Shown in pieces: positions 52,601 to 61,511 of a stretch of 64,000 nt of DNA. Within the stretch, counting starts at the first letter, position 1. Each line of letters starts with the position of its first letter. The position numbers and the translations under genes were made by a program. Source of the stretch: Prorocentrum cordatum (Eukaryota; Sar; Dinophyceae; Prorocentrales; Prorocentraceae); assembly GCA_963575745.1 (NCBI GenBank), contig CAUYUJ010003986.1, forward strand, positions 1-64,000, given 5' to 3'. The notes under the pieces were generated by a model. It was given only the letters and a program-made list of their open reading frames with translations, was not told where the DNA came from and did no database searches.

Positions 52601-54235
52601 CGATTCTAGAGCGGGCAGCAGACCGAGTTGAGGGCTCTGCATTCAACAGACGAACGCGACTGATCATTCTGAATCGGTTTCTGTGAGTATCAGCTCTGTA
52701 GCTGTCATATAGCTCGAGTTCAGTACGGAAAACCAAGAGCGTCTGTCAAGATGACTCGAAGAATACGAATAGGTTTGCGACCCTAGCTCGGCTAGCAGAC
52801 CGAGTTCAGACCTCTGGATTCAACAGACGAACGCGCCTGATCATTCTGAATCGATAAGGTGTGCTTACCAGCTCTGTAGCTGCCCTACAGCTCGAGTTAA
52901 GTACAAAATACCGACAACGCGTATGAAGATGACTCGAAGCGGACGATCCCGCCAGTGTGCTTTTTGGCAATAAAAGTTACCCGATCGAGCTGAGATCAAG
53001 ATGGCGAGCGGGAATGAGATCGAATATCACGGGAAAAAATACTAGAGCTCAAACGAATTGAAGAATTTTGAGAACAAAACTGGGCGCCGGCGGTAAACCG
53101 TCAACCTTCCTTACCGCCGGGGGACTCATAGAGCTTCTTGACAATATATAATGTGGAAAAAAAGCAAAGAACGAATAGTTTTTCAGCCCAAGCGATTTCA
53201 GACCCCTCGATGCAACGATGCTTCTCGATTGTCTTCTTTGCGAGCTCTGTAGCTCTCCTACAGCCCGAGTTACGTGCGTAAATCGACAGCACCTCTCAAG
53301 ATGACTCTAGCAAAACGAATAGTTTGGCAACCCAGCTCGAGTATCAAACCGAGTTCAGACCTCTGAATGCGACAGGCGGACGCGTCTGATGTCTGCGAAT
53401 CGACTCCTGTGATTACCAGCCCTGCAGCCCCCCCTAAAGCCCGAGTTAAGTATAGAAAACCGACAGCACCTCTCAAGATGCTCGAACAATACAATAGTTT
53501 CGCGGACCTAGTACGGGCAGCAGACCGAGTTCCGAGCTCTGGATTCGACAGGCGGACGCGCCTGATGTCTTCAAATCGATTCCTGTGACAACCAGCACTG
53601 TAGCCCCTCCCAGCTCGAGTTGAGTGCAGAAAACCGAGAGCACTTCTCAAGATGGCTCGAACAATACGAACAGCTTCGCGATTATAGGTCGGGCAGCAGA
53701 CCGAGTTCAGAGCTCTGGATTCAACCGACAAATGCGACTGATGATTCTGAATTGGTTTCTGTAAGTATCAGCTCTGTAGCTGTCCCATAGCTCGAGTTAA
53801 GTACAGAAAACCGAGAGCGTCTGTCAAGATGACTCGAATAATACGAATAGGTTTGCGGACCTAGCTCGGCTAGCCGACCGAGTTCAGACCTCTAGATTCA
53901 ACAGGCGAACGCGCCTGATCATTCTGAATCGATTAGCTGTGCTTATCAGCTCTGTAGCTGTCCTAAAGCTCGAGTTATGTTCAGGAAACCGCCATCGCAT
54001 GTCAAGATGACTTGAAACGGCCGATCCCGCCTGCCTGCTTTTTAATAGTAAAAGGTACCCGATCGAGCTGAGATCAAGATGGCGAGCGGGAATAAGATCG
54101 AATATCACGGGAAAAAATACTAGAGCTCAAACGAATTGTTGAATTTCGAGAACAAAATTTTCAACCGACCAAAAGTCAGCAAAAGGTCCGTCGAGATTTG
54201 TCTTGCCAACTAGCTCTCCAGCGCCCCGGAATTAC

Positions 54236-54403
54236 TCTTAAGCTTCCAGCAATAACTTGCTAAGGGAAGCTCTACGAGTTATTTTTAACCGACCAAAAGT
54301 CACCAAAAGGTCCGTCGAGATTTTTCTTGCCAATTAGCTCTCCAGCGCCCCGGAATTACTGTTAAGCTTCCAGCAATAACTTGCTAAGGGAAGCTCTACG
54401 AGT
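54236..54403 (+). repeat. Duplicated F3 right end
   Basis: The right end (AAGCTTCCAGCAATAACTTG ... GGGAAGCTCTACGAG) occurs at about 54238-54279 and 54365-54403, with the preceding ~85 bp also duplicated. Inside each, AGCAA-TAAC-TTGCT flanked by CTTCC and GGGAAG forms a second hairpin, so F3 has a hairpin near both ends. Confidence 0.85.
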
Positions 54404-55580
54404 TACTGGGCGCCGGCGGTAAACCGTCAACCTTTCTTACCGCCGGGGGACTCGTAGAGCTTCCTGACCATATATAATGTCGAAAAAAATTGCAGAGAAC
54501 GAATAAAACGAATAGTTTTTCAGCCTGAGCGATTTCAGACCTCTCGATGCAACAGCCGAACGCCCCTCATGCTTCTAGACCGTTTTCTGTGCGCACGAGC
54601 TCCGTAGCTCTCCTACAGCCCGAGTTACGTGCGAAAACCGACAGCACCAAGATCACTCGAACAATACAAATAGTTTCGCGAATATACGTGGAGTATCAGA
54701 CCGAGTTCAGACCTCTCAATGCGACAGGCGGACGCGCCTGATGTCTTCGAATCGATTCCTGTGATTAACAGCCCTGCAGCCCCCTTACAGCCCGAGTTAA
54801 GTGCAGAAAACCGACAGCACCTCTGAAGATAACTCGAACAATACGAATAGATTTGCGGACCTAGCTCGGACAGTAGACGAGATCAGAGCTCTGAATGCGG
54901 GCGGACGCGACTGATGTCTCAGAATCGATTCCAGTGATTACCAGCCCTACAGCCACCTTACAGCTCGAGTTAAGTGCAGAAAACGGAGAGCACCTCTCAA
55001 GATGACTCGAAGAATACGAATAGTTTTGCGAACCTAGCTCGGGCAGCACACCGAGTTCTAAGCTCTGGATTTGCAGGCGGACGCGCATGATGTCTCCGAA
55101 TCGATTCCTGTGAGTACGAGCCCTGTAGCCCCACTACAGCCCGAGTTAAGTGCAGAAAACTGACAGCACCTCTCAAGATGACTCGAACGACACGAATAGT
55201 TTCGCGAACCTAGCTCCGGCAGCAGACCAAGTTCAGACCTCTAGATGGAACAAACGAACGCGCCTGATGATTCGCAACCGATTTCTGTGAGAATGAGCTC
55301 TGTAGCTGCCCTACAGAGCGAGTTAAGTGCAAAATACCGCAACGCGTATCAAGATGAGTCGAAACAGCCAATCCCGCCGCGACGCTTTTTTGCAGAAATA
55401 TTTACCCGATCGAGCTGAGATTAAGAAGGCGAGCGGGAATAAGATCGAATATGGTCAGAAAAGTACTAGAGCTCAAACGAATTGTTGACTTTCGAAAACA
55501 AAATTTTCAACCGACCAAAAGTCAGCAAAAGGTCCGTCGAGATTTTTCTCGCCAACTAGCTCTCCAGCGCGCCGGAATTA

Positions 55581-55896
55581 CTGGGCGCCGGCGGTAAACC
55601 GTCAACCTTTCTTACCGCCGGGGGACTCGTAGAGCTTCCTGACCATATATAATGTCGAAGAAAATTGCAAAAACGAATAGTTTTTCAGCCTAAGCGATTT
55701 CAGACCTCTCGATGAAACAGCCGAACGCCCCTCATGCTTCTGGATCGTTTTCTGTGCGCACGAGCTCCGTAGCTCTCGTACAACCCGAGTTACGTGCAAA
55801 AATCGACAGCACCTGTCAAGATCACTCGAACAAGACCCAAATCTGAGCAAATCTTAAGCTTCCAGCAATCACTTGCTGAGGGAAGGTTCTACGAGT
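55581..55896 (+). mobile_element. Miniature F3 element (about 316 bp)
   Basis: Has the F3 head, only satellite unit 1, and the right end (CTTCCAGCAATCACTTGCTG ... TTCTACGAG). An internal-deletion derivative of the 1.1-kb form, supporting the idea that head and right end delimit one element. Confidence 0.8.
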
Positions 55897-57055
55897 TACT
55901 GGGAACCGGCGGTAAACCGTCAACCTTTCTTACCGCCGGGAGACTCGTGGAGCTTCCTGACAATATATGATGTGAAGAAAAAATACAGAGAACGGATAGT
56001 TTTTCAGCCCGAGCGATTTCAGACCTCTCGATGCAACAGCCGAACGCCCCCGATGCTTCTGGACTGTCTTTTTTACGAGCTCTGTAGCCCTCCTACATCC
56101 CGAGTTACGTGCGTAAATCGACAGCACCTCTCAAGATGACTCTAACAAAACGAATAGTTTGGTAACCCAGCTCGAGTATCAGACCGAGTTCAGACCTCTG
56201 AATGCGACAGGCGGACGCGTCTGATATCTGCGAATCGACTTCTGCGATTACCAGCCCTGCAGCCCCCCTACAGCCCGAGTTAAGTGCAGAAAACCGACAG
56301 CACCTCTCAGGATGACTCGAACAATACAATAGTTTCGCAGACCTAGTTCGGGCAGCAGACGGAGTTCTGAGCTCTGGATTCGACAAGCGGACGCGCCTGA
56401 TGTCTTTGAATCGACTCCTGTGACCACCAGAACTGTAGCACCCCCCAGCCCGAGTTAAGTGAAGAAAACCGAGAGCACTTCTCAAGATGACTCGACCAAT
56501 ACGAATAGTTTCGCGATTCTAGATCGAGCAGCAGACCGAGTTCAGAGCTCTGGATTCGACAGACAAACGCAACTGATGATTCTGAATCGGTTTCTGTAAA
56601 TATCAGCTCTGCAGCTGTCCTACAGCTCGAGTTAAGTACAGAAAACCGAGGGCGCCTGTCAAGATGACTCAAATAATACGAATAAGTTTGCGGACCTAGC
56701 TCGGCTAACAGACCGAGTTCAGACCTCTGGATTCAACAGGCGAACGCGCCTAATCATTCTACATCGATTAGCTGTGCTTACCAGCTGTCCTAAAGCTCGA
56801 CTTATCTTCAGAAAACCGTCATCGCGTGTCAAGATGACTCGAAACGGCCGATCCCGCCTGCCTGCTTTTTGGCAGTAAAAGGTACCCGATCGAGCTGAGA
56901 TCAAGATGGCGAGCGGGAATAAGATCGAATATCATGGGAAGAAAAACTAGAGCTCAAACGAATTGTTGAATTTTTGAACTTTTCAACCGACCAAAAGTCA
57001 TCAAAAAGGCCGTCGAGATTTTTCTTGCCAACTAGCTCTCCAGCGCCCCGGAAGT

Positions 57056-57148
57056 ACTCTTAAGCTTCCAGCAATAACTTGCTAAGGGAAGCTCTACCAG
57101 TTACTCTTAAGCTTCCAGCAATAACTTGCTAAGGGAAGCTCTACGAGC
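57056..57148 (+). repeat. Tandem duplication of F3 right end
   Basis: The block ACTCTTAAGCTTCCAGCAAT ... GGAAGCTCTAC(C/G)AG occurs twice in direct succession. The first copy has CCAG instead of CGAG at its end. Confidence 0.85.
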
Positions 57149-58278
57149 GACTGACCCAAAGTCAACACATTGTCTCTTAATGGCGGATCGGCCAACTGGG
57201 CGCCGGCGGTAGACCGTAACCTTTCTTACCGCCGGGGGACTCGTAGAGCTTCCTGACCATATATAATGTCAGATAAATTGCAGAAAACGAAAAGTTTTTC
57301 AGCCTAAGCGATTTCAGACCTCTCGATGCAACAGCCGAACAGCATCTCTCAATATCACTCGAACAATACAAATAGTTTCGCGAATCTAGCTCGAGTATCA
57401 GACCGAGTTCAGACCTCTGAATGCAACAGACCCCTTACAGCCCGAGTTAAGTGCAGAAAACTGACAGTACCTCTGAAGATGACTCGGACAATACGAATAG
57501 TTTCGCGTATCTAGCTTGGGCAGCAGATCGAGTTCAGAGCTCTGAATGTGACAGGCGGACGCGCCTGATGTCTCCGAATCGATTCCTGAAATTACCAGCC
57601 CCGCAGCCCCATCACAGCTCGAGTTAAGTGCAGAAAAGGGGACAGCACCTCTCAAGATGACTCGAAGAACACAAATAGTTTTGCGGACCTTGCTCGGGCA
57701 GCACACCGAGTTCTGAGCTCTAGATTTGGCAGGCGGGCGCACCTGATGTCTCAGAATGGATTCCTCTGAGTACGAGCCCTGTAGCCCCCCTACAGCCCGA
57801 GGTAAGTGCAGAAAACTGACAGCACCTCTCAAGATGACTCGAATAATACGAATAGTTTCGCGAACCTAGCTCGTGCAGCAGACCGAGTTCAGACCTCTGC
57901 ATGGAACAGACAAACGCGCCTGATGACTCGGAAACGGTTTCTGTGATAATGAGCTCTGTAGCTGCCCTACAGCTCGAGTTAAGTACAAAATACCGACAAT
58001 GCGTACCAAGATAACTCGAGACAGCCGATCCCGCCGCGACGCTTTTGGGCAGTAAAAGGTACCCGATCGAGCTGAGATCAAAATGGCGAGCGGTAATAAG
58101 ATCGAATATGGTGAAAAAAATATTAGAGCTCTAACGAATTGTTGAATTTCGAGAACAAAATTTTCAACCGACCAAAAGTCAGCAAAAGGTCCGTCGAGAT
58201 TTTTCTTGCCAACTAGCTCTCCAGTGCGCCGGAATTACTCTTAAGCTTCCAGCAACTAGCTAAGGGAAGCTCTACGAG

Positions 58279-58340
58279 TTACTAGCTCCACTCTGCGCCG
58301 GAATTCCTCTCATCTTGCGAAGAGCTCTACGACGTCCTTG
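58279..58340 (+). repeat. Solitary F1/F2 right end
   Basis: TTACTAGCTCCACTCTGCGC ... TTGCGAAGAGCTCTACGACG follows the last F3 right end of the array. Confidence 0.75.
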
Positions 58341-58612
58341 GTGCCGGAGAGCGAAAGCAACACACACCGGAAAGCTGTCCTGGCGGGCCCTTGGACGCTC
58401 TCGTGAAGCTGTTCTGGGGCTCTGGGGGCCCCCCGGCAGCGCTTCTGAAACGCTGCCAGGAAAGTGCCCACGCGTGCCTGCACGCGTGCAGGCACGCGTG
58501 GACGCTTGCCGTAAGCGCTCCTGGACCTGCTGCGAGGTTTTACAAGCTGCTGCGGGGTTCCTGGAGCGGCCGAGATGTGCTGCTGGCAGGCACCACCACT
58601 GTACCGCTTCTA
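58341..58612 (+). repeat. GC-rich repeat with two adjacent palindromes (copy 2, inverted)
   Basis: A perfect 34-bp palindrome (left half CCACGCGTGCCTGCACG) at 58468-58501 is preceded by GCAGCGCTTCTGAAACGCTGC. The flanks match 28770-29030 in reverse. Open frames here are compositional. Confidence 0.85.
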
Positions 58613-58920
58613 ATACCTCGTAGAGCTCTTCGGCATCGATGAGCTAGAGGAATTCCGGCGCGGGGTGGAGCTAGTTGGCCGACCCGGCCTTAAGAGACAA
58701 TGTGATGACCTTGGGGTCGGTTTTGCAAATATTTGAAAGATATTTAACAATTCATTTTGAGAACCAGTATTTTTCTCACTCGTAGTGGGTTATGCCGCGT
58801 CTGTCAGTTAAATTCTTAGGCCCGCGGGTGGAATTAATATCGAAAGATTTGCGGGAACTGACGTTCGAAAAAAAACAGAAAAGCGTGATTTTGTTCGATT
58901 TTTTCGTTTCTCGCCCCAAA
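58613..58920 (-). repeat. Inverted F2 right end and interior
   Basis: TACCTCGTAGAGCTCTTCGG at 58613 starts an inverted F2 element whose interior (CTCGTAGTGGGTTATGCCGC) is cut at about 58920 by an F3 head. Confidence 0.75.
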
Positions 58921-60531
58921 CTGGGCGCCGGCGGTAAACCGTCAACCTTGCTTACCGCCGGGGGACTCGTAGAGTTTCCTGAGAATATATAATACCGAAA
59001 AAAATTGCGGAGAACGAATAATTTTTCAGCCCAAGCGATTTCAGACCTCTCGATGCAACAGCCGAACGCCCCCGATGCTTGTGGATTGTCTCCTGTACGC
59101 GCTCTGTAGCTCTCCTACAGCCCGAGGTACGCGCGTAAATCGACAGCACCTCTCAAGATGACTCGAACAATACGAATAATTTGGCAAACCTAGCTCGAGT
59201 ATCAGACTGACAGGCGGACGCGTCTGATGTCTCGAATCGATTCCTGTGACCAGCCCTGCAGCCCCCTACAGCCCGACTTAAGTGCAGAAAACCGACAGCA
59301 TCTCTCAGGATGACTCGGACAATACGAACAGTTTCGCAAACCTAGTTTGGGCAGCAGACCGAGTTCCGAGCTCTGGATTCGACAGACGGACGCGCCTGAT
59401 GTCCAAATCGATTCCTGTGACTACCAGCACTGTAGCCTTCCTACAGTCCGAGTTAAGTGCAGAAAACCGACAGCATCTCTCAAGATGACTCGAACACTAC
59501 GAATAGTTTCGCGATTCTAGATCGGGCAGCAGACCGAGTTCAGAGCTCTGGATTCCATAGACGAACGCGACTGATGATTCTGAATCGGTTTCTGTAGGTA
59601 TCGGCTCTGTAGCTGTCATATAGCTCGAGTTAAGTACAGAAAACCGAGAGCCTCTGCCAAGATGATTCGAATAATACAAATAAGTTTGCGGACCTAGCTC
59701 GGCTAGCAGACCGAGTCCAGACCTTTGGATGCAACAGACGAACACGCCTGATAATTCTGAATCGATAAGGTGTGCTTACCAGCTCTTTAGCTGTCCTGTA
59801 TCTCGACTTAAGTACAATATACCGAGAGCGCGTGTCAAGATGACTCGAAACGGCCGATCCCGCCTGGACGCTTTTTGGCAGTACCTCGTAGAGCTCTTCG
59901 GCATCGATGAGCTAGAGGAATTCCGGCGCGGGGTGGAGCTAGTTGGCCGACCCGGGCCCGACGGACAAAGTGATAACTTTTGGGTGGTTTTGCGCGTATT
60001 TGAAAAATATTGGACCATTTATTTTGTGAAAGCAGATTTTTCGCACCTGTAGACGACTATGAGGGCCTCTGCGTCTTAATATGAGCTCTCTAGATGCACT
60101 TTTACTATCAAAACACTTGGCGAAACTAACTTCCTGTCGACATGGAAAAAAATCATGTTTTCTCTTTTTCGAGAAATCCTTCCAGAAGCCCTCTCTTTTA
60201 ATGCTGAGCACTCTTACGCGTGCTAGGAGCTCTACGAGGTTCCCGGCGGTGACTCGGTTAACGGTTCACCGCCGGCGCCAGTAAAAGGTACCCGATCGAG
60301 CTGAGATCGAGATGGCGAGCGGGAATAAGATCGAATATCACGGGAAAAATATTGGAGCTCTAACGAAAGGTTGAATTGAGAACAAAATTTTCAACCGACC
60401 AAAAGTCACCAAAAGGTCCGTCGAGATTTGTCTTGCCAACTAGCTCTCCATCGCCCCGGAATTACTCTTAAGCTTCCAGCAATAACTTGCTACGGGGAGC
60501 TCAACGAGTTAAGCTTTCCTCATGTGTTCCG
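58921..60531 (+). mobile_element. F3 element interrupted by an F1 element
   Basis: Head at 58921, five satellite units to about 59840, and a tail split at GGCAGTA (59883) by an inverted F1 element, resuming at 60282 with TAAAAGGTACCCGATCG. It ends near 60531 after a right end (CAGCAATAACTTGCTACGG ... AGCTCAACGAG). Confidence 0.85.
59884..60281 (-). mobile_element. F1 hairpin element, full length, inverted, with TA duplication (398 bp)
   Basis: CCTCGTAGAGCTCTTCGGCA ... GGTTCACCGCCGGCGCCAG lies between TTGGCAGTA and TAAAAGGTACCC. The uninterrupted site TTTGGCAGTAAAAGGTACCC is present at about 56873 and elsewhere, so the insertion duplicated TA. The clearest evidence for the element boundaries. 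Confidence 0.9.
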
Positions 60532-60535
60532 ACGA

Positions 60536-60566
60536 CTGGACGCCGGCGGTAAACCGTCAACCTTGG
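60536..60566 (+). repeat. Left half of the hairpin occupied by LINE 4
   Basis: CTGGACGCCGGCGGTAAACC then GTCAACCTTGG, followed by a T10 run and a G-run of the LINE end. The right half of this hairpin is not present; satellite sequence resumes near 61060. Confidence 0.8.
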
Positions 60567-61060
60567 TTTTTTTTTTGGGGGGGGGGAGGCTGACCAGGCA
60601 CCGAGCGCCCCAGCGCCCGTTAAGTGCCTACCTAGTCTCTCTGCAGCTGGAGGTCTTGGGCCACCTGGGCTGCGGCCCGCAAGAGGCCCTCGAGGCCCGA
60701 AAGCTCAGCGTCAGTGATACTGCTATGGGAGGGGAGTGCCTGTGCACAACGCCCTACTACTTCCCATATAATTGGACAAGGAGAGGAGGCTTGGGGGAAG
60801 AGGGAGACTACACGAGCTCTCTTATCTCTATGTTCAGGGTCAGGGTATGGATCATGGAAGCGAGGGATATATCCAATCTGCAGAAACCAACCAACGCCCA
60901 CACCTTGGGCACACACTCCGCCATCGAAGGATCCGCGGAGGCCGATAACTCGAAAGTTGTCTTGAACATCAGGACGGAAGATATGGTGGTGGAACAGCTC
61001 TCTGAATATCTGGCCATATACCATCTCCATAGAATTAGCAGGGTACGAGTAGCTGTTCAG
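60567..61060 (-). mobile_element. LINE 4: 5'-truncated retrotransposon end (about 0.5 kb)
   Basis: Minus-strand LINE fragment with only the end of ORF2 and a short 3' region, inserted at the same loop position (GTCAACC) and in the same orientation as LINEs 1-3. The upstream break joins it to a satellite unit at CAGCCCGAGCG, with loss of about 70 bp of the F3 head. Typical of incomplete target-primed reverse transcription (inference). Confidence 0.85.
60632..61030 (-). pseudogene. LINE 4 ORF2 C-terminus: RNase H half (FDGG and AELS motifs)
   Basis: Reads HHHIFRPDVQDNFRVIGLRG, SFDGGVCAQGVGVGWFLQIG and SITDAELSGLEGLLRAA before a stop. These match the last two RNase H motifs of LINEs 1-3, at the same place at the very C-terminus. 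The fragment thus confirms from a fourth copy that the Asp-Gly-Gly and Ala-Glu-Leu motifs come last. Confidence 0.85.
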
Positions 61061-61511
61061 CCCGAGCGCTAGTAGCAGACTGATTGCAACCGTCTGGATA
61101 TATTCAACCCGCAACAGATGTTAAGCAAATTCGTACAATACGAATCGTTGTCTAGCTCGAGTAGTGGACCGAGTTCAAACCTCTAGATGCTGCAGACGAC
61201 AACGTCTCATGATTCTGAATCAGCTTCTGTGCGTAATAGCTCTGCATGATCATTCTGAGTCGCCTGCTGTGCCTGAGAGCTCTGTAGCTGCCCTACAGCT
61301 CGAGTTAAGTTGAGAAAACCGACAGCACCTACCGGATGACTCGAACAATACGAACAGTTTCGCGGACCTAGTTCGGACAGCAGATCGAGTTCCGAGCTCT
61401 GGATTCGACAGGCGGACGCGCCTGATGTCGTCAAATCGATTCCTGTGACTATCAGCACTGTAGCCCCCCTACAACCCGAGTTAAGTACAGAAAACCGACA
61501 GCACCCTTCAA
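61061..61511 (+). repeat. Satellite units
   Basis: Diverged ~175-bp units from 61061 to about 61500 (TAGCTCGAGTAGTGGACCGA; GTTCGGACAGCAGATCGAGT), the last cut by an F3 head. Confidence 0.8.

Larger units (their letters stand above)
49672..58278 (+). repeat. F3 higher-order repeat array, eight head-to-tail elements
   Basis: F3 heads (CTGGGCGCCGGCGGTAAACC ... CTTACCGCCGGGGGACTCGT) begin at 49672, 50842, 51986, 53080, 54406, 55581, 55899 and 57196. Each is followed by a TATATAATG block, about five ~175-bp satellite units and a ~200-bp tail (GCAGTAAAAG, GATCGAGCTGAGATCAAG, TTTTCAACCGACCAAAA). Unit 1 (GATGCAACAGCCGAACG), unit 2 (GAATGCGACAGGCGGACGCG), unit 3 (GGATTCGA), unit 4 (ATTCAACAGAC(A/G)AACGCGA) and unit 5 (GATAAGGTGTGCTTACC) keep their rank from element to element. 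Complete elements are 1094-1326 bp. Where present, the right end is CTTCCAGCAATAACTTGC ... GGGAAGCTCTACGAG. No genes. Confidence 0.92.

Noticed and set aside
49672-58278. CRISPR-like array
   Set aside because: Unit spacing is regular, but the ~175-bp units are similar along their whole length with no unique spacers, and the setting is eukaryotic.
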